Positions 13,270 to 25,141 of a stretch of 64,000 nucleotides of DNA are shown here, in pieces. The notes below the pieces were generated by a model. That model had not been told where the DNA came from and made no database searches. It worked only from the letters and a program-made list of their open reading frames with translations. A program made the translations under genes and the position numbers. The stretch lies in the NCBI GenBank assembly GCA_024138025.1, contig JAMXBD010002484.1, positions 124,001 through 188,000 of the forward strand, given 5' to 3'. Position 1 is the stretch's first letter. Each line of letters opens with the position of its first letter. Source of the DNA: Combretum micranthum. Lineage: Eukaryota > Streptophyta > Magnoliopsida > Myrtales > Combretaceae.

Positions 13270-13633
13270 GTAGACTAAGGGGATGATGATAGTGGACTAG
13301 ACTACCTAATAGATTACTAATCATTGGACTTATGTGATGTTTGTTGGTTGATGTTTATGAGACAATATTTCATGTTCTGGTTCATACAACAGACTAAGTT
13401 TAAGCTCCTTAGCTAGGATAAGTATGAGTTGGCTTTCAGTTATGTCAACTTCACTATGAAGTATTAATTTGTCGCATTCATGATTATTGGTAGGATTATC
13501 AATTCAATGTGAGTTTGAAGTTATTAATTTTTTCTTTTAGGATATTAGCAAGTTTATAAACCTCAGCGTATTCTTTTCTCATGATGACACGTGGTGAGTT
13601 GATAACATACTAAGATTAAGGCATTACAGCTTA

Positions 13634-13647
13634 TGAAGCATCAGAGC
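13634..13647 (+). other. Primer-binding site of element B (initiator tRNA-Met type)
   Basis: Five bases after the LTR end the sequence reads TGAAGCATCAGAGC, a decayed form of TGGTATCAGAGC, the usual complement of the plant initiator methionine tRNA 3' end. Element A keeps TGGTATCAAAGC at the same place. Confidence 0.65.
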
Positions 13648-13840
13648 TTAGGTTATAAATCCTACTAGATCTAGGCTATGGACTCCTTAGAATTGTGGGC
13701 AAAGATGGATGAGGGTAGCTAATAGTTGGGGTTACTTATCTTGTTAATCTTGTTATTAACTAGTAGCTTCCTATCGTGCTTTAAACCTTATTAACCTATT
13801 GAACCACCCTTCTCATGTGTTATATGTTTGCCTCTATAGA

Positions 13841-14578
13841 ATGTCACCTAGAAGAAATACCCTTATAGCTGATTCCTTTAAAACCAATGGAGAGGAGATC
13901 ACTAGAGGACAGCTAGCTCAGATCCAACAACCTTAGAACCCTCTACCCCCACCACCCCATCTATAAGTTAGTAGGTATAGGTTGATGCTAGTCAGCTTAT
14001 ACAGACTGTGAATATTGTCCTAGGAATAGTTATGCAATAGCAACAGATGCTTCAAGGTGTACAAGTGATATAAACCAATGCTAAGGCCTAAAGGCAAGAA
14101 ACCCACATATAGAATGAGGATAATGGGGCCAAACATTTAGATAAGCAAAAATAAGTTTATTGACTTAGTATATAAGTTTGAACCAAAGTCAAGGAAGCCA
14201 TTGGAAGCTTAGTTGTGGATGGAGGAGGTTGAAAAGACCTTTACAACCCTGATCATGCCATAAATAAGAAGGTTAAGTATGCCTCTTAGTTGCTGATAGG
14301 GAGCACTAATAATTGGTGGATGAGAACCAAGAGTCACATGATTGGGGAGATCACCTAAGATAGGTTCCAGTAAGCCTTTTATAAAGGGTTCTTTCCTTAG
14401 AGTACCAAGCAAAAAATGTTGTAGGAATACTATTCCTCATAGTAAGGTTGCATGACAATTGAGGAGTATGGGGCTGAATTGAATAAACTAATGAGATATT
14501 TAGCAGAGCCCTTGAGGGCTAACGAGGTTAAGATGAACAGGTCTATGATAAGGTTAGAGACCCAAATCCAGCATCATG
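13841..14578 (+). pseudogene. Gag, N-terminal part (element B), interrupted
   Basis: This is the structural capsid protein of a Ty3/gypsy element. The frame starts at ATG 13841 (M-S-P-R-R). It continues through the retrotransposon-gag core: 'NWWMRTK' around 14312-14330, then an 'FFP' step near 14390-14398 and 'IEEYGAELNKL' at 14458-14490. It runs up to the S3 insertion at 14579, where the left target-duplication copy TCATG (14574-14578) ends. It resumes at 18395. Many in-frame stops, mostly TAG and TAA, occupy glutamine-like positions, for example 14071, 14089, 14210, 14371 and 14440. Six of them, including one in the C-terminal part, are shared with element A. No working protein can be made. 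Confidence 0.75.
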
Positions 14579-15752
14579 TGTCATACCCTAAAGGGTATCC
14601 TAAATGTGTCAATCTGCCATATACAATATTAAGACTTAAGAATGACTATCTTAGTTATGTGAAAGTATCGATATCATATGTAAGGCGTACAACACGGCAA
14701 TAGGAGACCGGATGAGATGTGTAGTTTAAGAAAATAATATAAAGCAAACAAGAATCTAAATAAACATTTACCCACATAATATAAGGAAAGATTTCTTTTA
14801 CACCATCTTAGGGGCATTCCCCCACTAAAAGTCTCCAAGGGTTGAAATAAAACCAGGTCTTACATAAAATTAAATCCTATCACCAAAAAATTTTAAAGGA
14901 AGTCCGATCTAGAGTCCATGATCAAATTTCCTCCAAAAGCTCCCAAAAGAAATCTTACTATGATATATGGTGATTACGCGTATAGAAGCAAGTGGTCCTG
15001 CGGCCAAAAAATCTGTATGGTTGTAAGATTTACTAGCTTAATGAGAATATTCCCAAGCTATCATACTCAAATCAAAATATTAAACAAGTTATAATTAAAT
15101 AAGCATATGTATGCATCAAACACATGAGCGAACAAAACATATGATTTTCCAAGGACTATATGTTGAATGAATTTATGCCTTTCATTTGGGGTTAGGTATA
15201 CCGGCCAATTATGGTCAACACTTTTGCAAATAGATTTTATAGTTTTTATCGACTACTACTTGCCATCAAAGACATGCAGTTCATACCTGCTACCACTCGC
15301 CACTTTATAGATCATTCCGACTACTACTCGCCATATGCAGATACTACTGGTTATGCCAACTACCACTATTATGTACTTGTCCTACCAAATGTATAATAGT
15401 GAATGCAATAAGACTCACTATGTGAAGTGCATGAATCAAGTTCATTAAGCTTTTGGCATATAATTAAAATGTCTTATGGGTGATCGTACACTCACAAACA
15501 CTTCAATACGGTAATAAATCATCTATTTAATTATAAGCAATTCAAGACTCAATATACTTAGTATAAATTCACCAAAATTATAAATCACATGCACTTCCTA
15601 TTTTTATCTTTTCCTATTTCTAGTGCCACTAATCTACAAGCACAATCACAAGTATGAAAATAGAGGAAGTAAACTCAATCAACCATATCTTGATAATAGC
15701 TCCCCTAATCAAAATAGTTTTATGGATAGAAAGTATCGTCCTCCTTCATTAT

Positions 15753-17540
15753 CTAAAGAAAACAAACACCCAAAATGAGTATTTCATGGAATTCCTACTT
15801 AAAATTTCTAATTCTATCTTCTATCTGTGGAAAAAATCATATTAGTGAAAATTCCAATATAAAACGATCATAACTTGCTCATTTTAACTCGTAATGTTGC
15901 GTATAAATAGTAATTTTCTACCTACTCGAAAAGATCTATTTATTTCTAAGGTTATTTTTTACATTTAAAGTCATTTGGGTTTGAAAATGGGTCGGTACAA
16001 TTTTGACACAAAAATTCCAGCCTTCAAATTTTAATTTCTAAATTCTATTTCATCTGAATATTTCATAGCAAACACATAGATATTTATATAGTTGAAAAAT
16101 CCTTTATAAATATATATAGACTCATATTATATGCATGATTCTAATGGTGTTATCTCAATAATGATTTTTTACAAAATAATTTATTCTTGAAGTTAGAAAA
16201 ATGAAGTTTACAAAATTTTTCTCCAAAGAAACTATTATTTTGAGTTGTTGTAATTGAGTGTTTTCTTATTATAACTACATTTTCCTAACTTCATAAAATA
16301 AGTTTAGAATTTAAAAAACTTAATTCCTTAGGTTTTTAGCAAATTTTTATTTTCTAAGTGGGTTTTTAAACTAGTGAGTTGATTTTAACTTGACTTAAAA
16401 GAAACTTGTTTTATCTTAGTGTCTATCAAGTGTTGGTATAGCCATCTAAATAATTTTTTAAGAAAAATTTGCATAGCAAAGAATTATCAACATTAAACTT
16501 AACAATAATTTATTTTAGTATTTTGAAAGAGTGTAATTAAACCATCATCGTAATTCTTAGAAAAACTTTTCATAATAACGATTTATCAAAATTAATAATG
16601 GACCTATTTAAATTTTGAAATGGATGTTGTTGAATCATGATCCTAAGCTGTAATAGAAATTTTCTCCTAAGTGTTAAGAATTATTTTTATAGAGAGCTTA
16701 GTCTTATTTTTTAAAAGAAAAGAATTCTTTTTTTTTTTTAATTTCTTTGAAGAATTTTATTAAGACAACGTCATTAAGATCATGCATGAATATGGTCTTG
16801 TAACTATGTTAAGAGATAACAATAACTCATATAGAGAAAATAAAAGATATAAAGAATCAAATAAGCATATATATGTAAGAGCAAAAATATGAAAGTCTTA
16901 GCTTGTATCAAGACTTCCTAGAATTTAGAATGAAGAAGTTCTATTAAGAGAAAAGAAAAGCATAAGAGAGCTTAAAGAAAAGGAAAAAAAAAGAGAAAAT
17001 TGTGGAAGTCTTAGATCTTGATTCAAGTCTTCCCAAGACTTAGACATGAGCAAGTCCCTTAACAAAATAATAAGAAAAAAAATCATGGGGATCTTAGATT
17101 TGTGTCAAGGCTCCACGAACTTAGATTATAGACAAGTCCTTAAAAGAAAATAAAGAAAAAAATTAAAAAAGTTTTGACTTAATGAGGACAAGTCTAAGAC
17201 TAGAATGACTAGTCTTAATTAATATGAGAAATATAAGAAAATAACATAATAACAAGAACATAATAAGATGTTAGGTTAGTGAGCTTTAGGCTCTAATGAT
17301 ATAGATATAGATATAGATATACTTTACATAATACATATAGGAGGTTAGATTAGTAGCATGAACAAAATAATAACATGATAATAATTAAAAATGAATATGG
17401 TGTTGAACAAGACATAAACAAATTGTTGTTTTCATGATTTCCTCCCTAGCATAATGCTCATGAGGTTTTTAGAAAATCGAAACATACAATGGTTTCAAGT
17501 TATGCTAACATGAAGAAAAGAGAGGGTTTATGACTTTTAC
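15753..17540 (-). other. Predicted intron in S3 (GT...AG, 1788 bp)
   Basis: Minus-strand donor AAG|GTAAAAG at 17540-17539; acceptor TTTCTTTAG ends at 15753. Longer than in S2 and S7, but at the matching place. Confidence 0.45.
17299..17321. repeat. (ATAGAT)n short tandem repeat
   Basis: Three to four hexamer units inside S3. Related loose repeats occur at the same place in S2 (8928-8950) and S5 (38930-38960). Confidence 0.85.
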
Positions 17541-17698
17541 CTTAATGTGTTGGTTATTTCTTTCCTAAATGGTTGTTGTATGGAAATGGGAAGAAGAGAG
17601 TTTAGAGAGGAAATTGTTGAAGAAAAAGTCGTGAAGAGATTGTGGTGGAGTTTTGTTATGTAAATGAGATGTATGAAAGAAATGGAGGGAGAGATAGT

Positions 17699-17705
17699 AT
17701 TTATA
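17699..17705 (-). promoter_or_regulatory. TATA box of S3
   Basis: The minus strand reads CTCTATAAATACTATC, followed by a CT-rich leader. This is the same arrangement as S2, S4, S5 and S7. Confidence 0.65.
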
Positions 17706-18394
17706 GAGAAATGTTAAGGGAAATCAGATGTAGTAAAATTAATTGAAAAAAATAGATATATAGAGAGAGAGAGTGGCGTCGGTTTTGAAGAGGGAAGAGA
17801 GAGAATTGATTAATTTTGTATTTTATAATAAAAAGAAAATAAAGTATAAGAGAAGTTATGTGTAAAGTTTTGTGGGAAAAGAAAATGTAAATGATGGGTG
17901 TGTAGCTTGTAAGAAATAGATTGTAAAAAAAAGTAGAGATAAATGAATAGTAGTGAATAGTAAATTAATAATAGACTAGATAATTAAAATACCGGTAGTA
18001 AGGAAAATACCCATAAAAGCATCATATCTTATATTTTTAAAAGCTAAAAAATTATAAAACTGATATTTTACGATTCTTTATCTAATTAGAATCCTAGGTA
18101 TGTTGTCCGAATATTTTACCGTTTTGCGTGTTGGGACACATTTTCAAAAACTGATCCCATTTGGGTCCAAAATGAGCACATTTTTTATGAATCTAATCTT
18201 TTTAAGTTATAAGACATTATTTTGGACTACAATCTATGGTTAACTCATTTTTTATTGTTTTAGGTTTTCGCATGTGGGATTGCCGCATCCAACACTCTAA
18301 TTTTTAAGGCAACTCTGGGTTGACTTTTGGGTTTCCAATTTTACTTTGGGTTCTAAGGTTTGCTTAGAATTACTATAAAATCTAGGGGTTTACA

Positions 18395-18800
18395 TTATGT
18401 GAACTTGATGGAGTTGACCACTTATTCTGCAGTAATTAACAAGGCAAAGATAGTAGAATAGGCATGAAAAAGATGAAGAGTTAGAAAACATAGAAGAGTC
18501 AAGTGTACATGGGCAAATGACCAACCACCGGTGTCCTTATTCAAGATAAAGGAAAGAGGCCAATCATACAACAACTTAGGCCAACGTTTTAGTGTGCTGA
18601 GAAGAAGTGTGGTAGGTGTTTTGGTCCACATGATTTTAAAGACTGCAAACGGCCTGATAATGCTTGTTTCTCCTGTAGTAAGGTTAGACATAGCCATAAG
18701 AACTGCACAAAGAAGATTCTTCCATAGATATTCTGTTTTAAGTGTGAGTAGCAAGGATACAGGGCTATTAATTGCAAAGAACCTGGTAAAACCATAGCTC
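18395..18800 (+). pseudogene. Gag, C-terminal part with zinc knuckles (element B)
   Basis: Gag continues after S3 with 'VNLMELT'. A stretch of cysteine and histidine residues follows (18600-18780). One canonical CX2CX4HX4C knuckle reads C-FS-C-SKVR-H-SHKN-C. A shorter upstream C/H cluster (CGRCFGPHDFKDC) comes before it. A third knuckle downstream has lost its pattern through a stop and an H to Y change. Knuckles bind the RNA genome during packaging. The stop at 18725 between the second and third knuckles has a counterpart in element A. Shadow frames on both strands here are not genes. Confidence 0.75.
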
Positions 18801-18819
18801 AAGGAATTCAGATAGGTTG

Positions 18820-19840
18820 ACCATAGAATAATGGCTAGGGACAAAGAGTCCCAGCCAAAGTCTATGCTCACTAGTGCCAAGAAACCTTTAGCAGGGACAC
18901 TATTGTGGGTATGCTTCTTATACTTCTACATAGTGCTTTATATACTTTTGACATTGGTGCAACCTTCTCTTATATTGCTGAATCATTTGTGGCTATGTGT
19001 GATGTATGTGTTGAACCCATGACTGGATGCTTGTCTATGAACACACCTTCATGGAGTGGAACCATACTAAGCCAGATCTATAGAAACGTTAGTATAGAGT
19101 TAGGAATGCAACTGGGTTGGCCATTAATGGGTTTCATACCCATCCAACCCGATAAAAACCCTATAGGATAATAGGGTTCAGTTTTGATGTAGATAAAAAA
19201 CCCTACAGGGTATTAGGGCTGAGTTTAGATACTACTAAAACCCGATGTATACTCACCCGACCCGTTAGGCCTAGTTAAAAATAATATTTGTAACGTAAAT
19301 ACATTTACTAAATGTAAACATAGAAATAGGCTAAATTTAAAAGCAAGTTGGCAAAGAGAAGGTGAATTGTTATATTATTAGACTATTATTTTATTGGCTT
19401 AAGTCCATTGAACCTATTGAAAAATAATAATAAGCAGGACAGGTTCAGGTTGACAATTAGGTGGGTAGTCAGGCGGGTAATTGGGTTGATAGTCAGATGA
19501 GTAACCGGATGGTTGGTAGGTTTTAGAGTAAACCCCATAGGGCAGGTTTAGATATAGAAGGAAAACCTTATAGGGTTATATTGTCGGGTTTGATATGCCC
19601 TATAGTGTAGTAGGGTTTGGGTTCATATGACCCACTCGAAACTTAATCCAGTTGCATCCCTATATAGAGTTAGCAGGTAGGCATCTACTTGCACATCTAG
19701 TGGTGTTAGACATGGTGGACTTTCATGTTATTCTAGGGGTAAACTGGTTAGTGAAGTATAATACTATAATTGATTGCTACAACCCGGTAATAAAGTTTAA
19801 TTAGCTAGATGGGGACCAGTTTGATGTACAAACTTGAAGT
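18820..19840 (+). pseudogene. Aspartic protease (element B), split by MITE
   Basis: The retroviral-type aspartic protease matures Gag-Pol. The active-site region reads F-D-I-G-A-T-F-S near 18950-18975, where the conserved motif is DTG, so the catalytic turn is mutated. The domain runs to ~19092, is cut by the MITE 19101-19662, and resumes at ~19671 with 'LAGRHLLAHLVVLDMVDFHV'. It ends near 19840. Element A (57180-57569) has the uninterrupted counterpart with DTG intact. Confidence 0.72.
19101..19662. mobile_element. hAT-like MITE (562 bp) with perfect 8-bp TSD
   Basis: The terminal inverted repeats read TAGGAATGCAACTGG at the left and, on the other strand, TAGGGATGCAACTGG at the right, about 15 bp with one mismatch. 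Both sides carry TATAGAGT (19093-19100 and 19663-19670), a perfect 8-bp target duplication, which is diagnostic of the hAT superfamily. The interior is non-coding. It has many CCCTATAGGG and CCCGACCCG-like subterminal motifs on both sides, the kind of short repeat that hAT transposases bind. The unit is too short for a transposase, so it was moved in trans. It inserted into the protease of element B and is therefore younger than that copy. Confidence 0.92.
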
Positions 19841-19849
19841 ATAAAGACC

Positions 19850-20570
19850 TCCAACTATACTTACTCATGAGTTGTGGGGTAGATCTACTTTGTTTGTAGT
19901 AGCCATGATGATAGAAGGTAGAGGAAGATTTTGCACAAGCACCAATAATGTGTTAGTACCTGAATGTATTTCTAGAAGATCTTCTAGGGCCACCACTAGA
20001 AAGAGAGATAGAGTTTTGTATTGACCTAACGTTAGATGTCACCCCTATATCTAAAGCACTATATCGTATGGCATCAAAAGAACTTGCAGAGTTAAAGGTT
20101 CAACTAAAAGAATTACTTAAAAATAGGTTTATAAGACCCAATGTATCACCCTGGAGAGCTTCAATGTTGTTAGTCAAGATGGCAGTATAAGGCTATGTAT
20201 AGACTACAAAGAGCTAAATAAGGTAAATTATCAAGAACAAATACCCTTTTCCAAGGATTGGTGATTTGTTTGACCGTCTGGTAGGAGTATGAGTGTTCTC
20301 AAAGATTAATCTCAAGTTTAGGCACCATTGGTTGCAAATCAGAACAAATGATATATAGAAGAGAACCTTTAGGACCAAATATAGGCACTATGAGGTTGTT
20401 GTTATGCCGTTTGGTCTCACAAATGCATTAGTTGCCGTTATGAACCTTACGAATAGGGTCTTCAAGGATTATCTATACCAGTTCATCATGGTCTTCATAA
20501 ATGATATTATAGTGTATTTTAAAAGCTAAGAGAAGCATGAACGCATTTGAGGTTTGTTCTAAGGAGATTG
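19850..20570 (+). pseudogene. Reverse transcriptase (element B)
   Basis: The RNA-dependent DNA polymerase domain is recognisable from '[18 protein letters not shown]'-like sequence (19975 on), through '[10 protein letters not shown]' (20128-20157) and the '[10 protein letters not shown]' block (20399-20428). The catalytic box at 20494-20505 reads F-I-N-D where active enzymes have (Y/F)xDD. One of the two metal-binding aspartates is therefore lost. Several stops and frameshifts follow. Confidence 0.78.
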
Positions 20571-21350
20571 CAGACTAAGAAGTTATAAGATAAGTTAAAA
20601 AAATGGGAGTTCTAGTTAGAAAAAGTGTCCTTCTTAGGGCACATCATCAGTGCAAGTAGGCTATCAGTAGATTTGAAAAAAAGGTAAAAAGCAGTAGTAG
20701 AATAGCTAGTATCTAAAAATGTGATAGAAGTATGGAGTTGTCTGGTGATGGCAAGCTATTACATAAGGTTTGTAGAGGGTTTCTCCGAGATTGCAAGTCT
20801 ACTGACTGGGCTAACCCATAATAGGGGTGAAGTATGAGTGGAATGAGGATTGTAAGAGTAGCTTCCAACAGTTGAAAGGCATGCTAGTGTCGGTGCTGGT
20901 TTTAGCATTACCAGTAAGTAGCGAAAAGTATGCCATCTATAGTAACGCATCCATGCAAAGGTTAGGTTGCGTATTTGTGTAGGGAGGCTAGGTAATAGCA
21001 CATGCATCAAGGCAATTGAAGCCTTATGAGAATAATTACCCCACACATGACTTGAACTGGCAGCAGTAGTACATGCTTTGAAGTTGTGGAGGCACTATCT
21101 ATATGGAGAAAGATGTAGAGTATACACAAATCGGAAAAGCTTAAAGCATATGTTTACTCAAAGAGAGTTTAATATGAGACAAAAGAGATGGTTGGAGCTA
21201 ATAAATGATTATGATGTAGCTATCCAATACCAACCGGGAAAGGTAAATGTAGTAGTAGATGCTTTGGGTAGGAAGCGAAGTGAAAATCTAGCAGCCTTTA
21301 TCACTTTGGAGTGTCGTTTATTAAGTGACATGAAGAGGTTGAAATTATAA
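20570..21350 (+). pseudogene. RNase H (element B), two catalytic Asp replaced by Asn
   Basis: The domain degrades the RNA strand of the hybrid. The RT connection spans ~20570-20880, then the RNase H domain runs from 'YAIYSNAS' (first motif, Asn codon 20944-20946) through 'SRQLKPYENNYPTHDL', 'WRHYLYGERCRVYTNRKSL' (Asn codon 21129-21131) to 'VVVDALGRK' near 21247-21273. The family pattern has Asp at both Asn positions. Element A shows the same two substitutions. Confidence 0.78.
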
Positions 21351-21529
21351 GTTATGACCAAACGGGTGGGGGAAAGACTAGCCAACTTGCAAGTACAACA
21401 TACTATAATAGAAAGAATTAAAGCAACTTGGATTGGTGATACAAGTGTCCAAGAGATAAAGAAAAGAATGAGGTGGGCAAAGCCACTAAGTTCTCTACGG
21501 ATAGTAAAGGTGTGATCATTTACAAAGGG

Positions 21530-22560
21530 GGTCATGTGTACCAGACCATGAAGAACTTTAAAAGGAGTTGATGACAAAGGCACAATACTCCGATTATTTC
21601 ATCCTTCCTTGAGAGAATAAGATGTACTATGATCTAAAGAGAATGTGCTAGGGGAATACCATGAAAAAGGATATTGCTGAGTATGTTTTTAGGTGTTTGA
21701 CTTGTCAACAAATAAATATTAAACAAGAAAAACCAACAGGTGAATTGAAGCTTCTACCCACATCTTAGTGGAAATGGGAATGTGTCATAATGGGTTTTGT
21801 AATGACTCAAGATAAGGGAAAAGTTTGACATAACATGGGTAATTATAAATGGGCTCAGAAAGACGATACGCTTCATACCCATAAAAGTAGGGTATAAGTT
21901 AGAGAGCTTGGCATAATTCTATACTAAAGAGATTGTGAGGCTACATGGTGTACTTGTATCCATAGTTTTTAATAAGGACATTAGGTTTGTGGTGACAGTC
22001 TGGAAAAGCTTACATGTGGCCATCAGACTAAGCTAGTTTTTAGTACTACTTGTCACCCTCAAATAGATGGGTGGTTAGAGAGAACAATCTAGATTCTAGA
22101 AGACATGTTGAGGGCATGTGCACTAAAATTTAGAGGCAATTGGGAGGAACATTTGCTTATGGTAGAGTTCACCTACAATAACAGCTACCATGTATCTATT
22201 GGCATGTTACCATATGAATCATTGTATGGGAGGAAGTGTAAGTCAGTAATCTATTGGGATAAGGAAGGTGACAATTAGATTTTGAGGCTATAGCTTATTC
22301 AAGATGTAGTCAATAAGGTGAAAATCATTAGGTAGAGAATGCAAGTAGCTTAGAGCGTTCAAAAGATCTATGCTAATAAGAGACACAGACTACTGAATTT
22401 TCAGGAGGAGGACCATATGTTGCTTAAGATATCATCTATGAAGAGAGTAATCATATTTGAGTTAAGGAGTAAGTCGAACCCTAGGTATGTAGGGCCTTTT
22501 GAGATCTTAGAGAAGATTAGGGATGTGGCTTATAGGTTGGTATCACTAGCAATCCTGATG
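21530..22560 (+). pseudogene. Integrase (element B)
   Basis: The zinc-binding part has 'RCLTCQQINIKQEK'. The core follows with 'LKLLPTS*WKWECVIMGFV', where the first acidic residue (usually MDF) is lost. Then come a well-kept middle section ('RLHGVLVSIV', with the second acidic residue mutated), 'DGWLERTI' with the catalytic Glu kept, and 'NNSYHVSIGMLPYESLYGRK'. There is a short deletion and a frameshift near 21995-22045. Unlike element A it keeps the ~20 residues between the first two acidic positions. Non-functional. Confidence 0.78.
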
Positions 22561-22800
22561 GTATACATGATGTAATCTATGCATTTATGCTAAGGAAGTT
22601 TGTGCCAAACCTAAATTAAGCAATAGCTTTAAAACCATTGGAGGTGCAACTAGACCTCACTGTTATAGAGAGGCCGACACTAAAGAGCAGATTTTGAGGA
22701 GACGTGTAATCAAATATGTGAAGGTATAATGATGAACTAGATAGAATAGGAAGCTACCTAAGAATTAGAGGAGGAGATGAGAACGAAGCATGTGTAGCTC
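22560..22800 (+). pseudogene. Chromovirus C-terminal tail (element B)
   Basis: After the integrase a decayed version of the 'LRKYV' block and the 'RRVIKYVKV' segment appears (22695-22730), followed by the expected acidic 'ELEEE'-like stretch. In Tekay-type elements this tail is a chromodomain-related targeting module. The call rests mainly on comparison with element A (60181-60470). Confidence 0.55.
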
Positions 22801-22851
22801 TTTAATGATCATGTTAACTTTCAAGAACGAATGTATTTTTTTTTTTTTTTG

Positions 22852-22880
22852 TGGGGGGTAGGGGGGTGGTTGGAGAGAAA
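22852..22880 (+). other. Polypurine tract of element B
   Basis: A G-rich run (GTGGGGGGTAGGGGGG followed by TGGTTGGAGAGAAA) directly precedes the 3' LTR start TGTAAAATAAA. It primes plus-strand synthesis. A long T tract lies immediately upstream. Confidence 0.8.
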
Positions 22881-25141
22881 TGTAAAATAAATAAATTATT
22901 TTATATAGAGGGATAAGGGAATGTCATTTGTTAAATAATAAAAAGGCAAATTAGTCACTCTTAAAAGACCAAGATGCTCATTAAATAAAAATAAGAGAAA
23001 AGAAAAAGGGAAAATGTCAAATTTGGTATCTGAACTTTACATGAAAATTCAATTAGGTACCTAAACTTTTAAAAGTTCAATTTACTATCTAATTAAACTT
23101 TACGTGGCTATATGTGCTACCCTGCTTAACTCTATTAAGCTCCATCACTAATGTAGACTTGCGAGCCAATTGTAAAGTGACATGTATGTGTGAGAGTGAG
23201 AGAGAGAGAGCACAAAAAAGGAAGAATAAAATCTAACCCAGGATCTCTTCATGTCAAATTTTCACAAATTTCTTGTAGAAATTATAAAAACACAATAATT
23301 ATATTGATGAATCTATATATACAAGTGAATTGATTAAAAAAATTAAAAAACATAAAGATTTTGTAATATATAGATAAATAAATTATAATGAAGGAAAATG
23401 TGTCATTTATTAAAAAATAAGGAGATTTTATGATCAACCCTAATATATATATGTGTGTGTGTGTATGTGTGTTTTATCGTATAGTAGATACGTGATGGAA
23501 GACAAAGAGACGTAGCTCAAAGCCGTCGGCATTAAGCCGACTTACATGGCCACAGAATCATCCTTTGTGTTTTAGGCCCCTAGTATTTGTATCTAAGCCA
23601 CCAACCTTCTTCTTTAGACTGCCAGCCTTTCCTATACAGGAATCAAAAGGGTTTTCAAGTTTTCTTTATAACGTAGCTTTTTTCTTCTCCAAAATCATTC
23701 CGAGCCATAGAAATCTCTAAAAACTTATCTATCTGTGATCTTAACATCAAGGGAGATTAAGAATCAAGATCAAGGTGAGTTGATCTCTTCAATTCTTTAG
23801 AGATTTAAAGGAAATGATCTTTCCCTAAAGTTTTCTTTTGGTTTTGAAGGGAGAATTGGAGAAAAATCCTATGTCTTGTTGGTGCTTTGTGTTCTGCAAT
23901 CAATGAGGATCAAGATTCAAAGTTCTAGATAAGTAAAAATCTTTTCTATCCTTGTGGTGATATAAAAGTGATTTTTCTGAATTTGCTTGAATTATATTGA
24001 ATGAAGTCATAGATTGGGGGAGTTTTTGGAGAGACCTTATTCTTTTTGAGATACTATTGTTTTACAATCAAAAGAAGAAAGGTGTATATGGATTTAGGAC
24101 TTGTAATTATTTTGAGTTGAGGATCTAGATTATAGTATAATTATGATAATTTTGATGAAAACATATATTGAATGAGTATTTGATGATTCAAGTGTTTTTG
24201 GTAAAGTTATGGTTTCTTATTCCTAGAGTTGTTACAGGTATGACCTTACCTTGTTTGCTGCTTGTGATTATAGGTTTAGAATATACAAATAAATCTAATA
24301 CTATATGGCTTTTTAAATAGATTTGCTACTTATCTTTGGCTGGGTCTAGTAGATCAGGAGGACTATTGCTACTAAGACAACACCTTGATGATCTATGTAT
24401 GACGTTGTCCTGAGTAGAATCTTGCATAGGGATGATTCAGGTAGTTTAGCAGTGGTGCGAGTAAGGTACCAAAGGTGTGTGGGAGTTTCCAACATCAATA
24501 TATGTATATATTACTATTTTCCATACTGGTCGATTTTACAGTCATGAGTCACTCCGGGTTTAGGACTATTTGCAAATGGTTCTAAACTATGTTGTTTGCC
24601 AATTAAACAAAGATAATAACCTATGGTTGCTGCATGAGTTACTAGGTTGCATGTGGATTTGTATGTTGTATGCATATGTGCATGTGTTTGTGATATGGCG
24701 TACTGGGCCTTTGTGCTCATTCCTTTCTATTTTCTAGGAACAAGTGATGAACATAGTTTTTGATCTGTCGGGTTATGATGTCTATGTAGACTGGGGAAGA
24801 CAATAGTAGACCCAACTTTCCTATTGATGTTTAGATATTCGAGTTTGGAGAGTAGATAAAGTTGAAGATCTTAAGAAGTTTTTTTATGTTTTTATAAATC
24901 TAAAGTTTTATGAGACCTTTTCTTAAGATTTTTTAGTTTGATTTAAGTTAGCTTTTGGTTTATGCCAACTAAGTTGCTTAGAAGATTTGTTATTAAGAAA
25001 TGTTTTTAAACATGTATCCTTTATATTAGAGATTGATATTATATGATTCAATTTGTAGATTAGTAAAATATTAGCCTTAGTGTGTCCATCTCTAATGAGG
25101 ACACGTGTAGGCTAATAATGCCTTTAGTTTAGTCCATTACA
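22881..25141 (+). repeat. Element B 3' LTR (2261 bp)
   Basis: Starts TGTAAAATAAA after the polypurine tract and ends TCCATTACA at 25141. The right half aligns to the remnant 5' LTR. The middle (23700-23900) resembles the element A LTR ('aaggtgagttgatctc', 'ttttggttttgaaggga', 'gaggatcaagattc'), which places both elements in one family. A TG-rich microsatellite lies at 23442-23474 and a 6-bp GTCGGC/GCCGAC hairpin at 23525-23541. No gene is present. Confidence 0.8.
23442..23474. repeat. (TA)n(TG)n compound microsatellite
   Basis: A TA tract passes into a TG tract inside the 3' LTR of element B. Confidence 0.85.

Larger units (their letters stand above)
12650..13628 (+). repeat. Element B 5' LTR, truncated
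   Basis: The sequence matches the second half of the 3' LTR: 'gcttggttaggcttagtagattgggag' versus 'ggctgggtctagtagatcaggag' at 24340, the 'gatgatc...ctgagtagagtc' stretch, and the end GGCATTACA at 13620-13628. The 3' LTR copy starts TGTAAAATAAA, and I cannot find that start upstream here, so roughly the first 1.3 kb is missing or unrecognisable. Confidence 0.7.
14579..18394 (-). mobile_element. LTR-S copy S3 (3816 bp, solo, inside gag of element B)
   Basis: Starts TGTCATACCC and ends GGGGTTTACA. It is flanked by TCATG (14574-14578) and TTATG (18395-18399), a 5-bp duplication with one change. Gag reading continues across it in register when the unit and one duplication copy are ignored, which confirms the boundaries. 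The unit has the family TATA box, CT leader, splice-like pair and ~30-bp tandem array (15226-15360). It is closest to S5 near its TGTCA end. No coding region is present. Confidence 0.88.
12650..25141 (+). mobile_element. Element B: Tekay/Del-like chromovirus, nested and decayed
   Basis: The order is 5' LTR remnant, primer-binding site, gag, protease, RT, RNase H, integrase, chromovirus-type tail, purine tract and 3' LTR, all on the plus strand. The order RT-RNase H-integrase defines Ty3/gypsy. The C-terminal 'VSMLRKYV'-like block and long LTR (2261 bp for the 3' copy) point to the Tekay/Del lineage. It is the same broad family as element A (44851 onward) but a different subfamily. S3 splits gag and a MITE splits the protease. 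Stops are dense, so the element is inactive. No 5' flank duplication can be tested because the 5' LTR is truncated. Confidence 0.85.

Noticed and set aside
18422..18880. 152-residue minus-strand frame
   Set aside because: It is antisense to the zinc-knuckle part of gag in element B; the sense frame carries the recognisable motifs.
23525..23541. GTCGGC/GCCGAC hairpin in the element B LTR
   Set aside because: Six base pairs only, single occurrence, no terminator or structural context.
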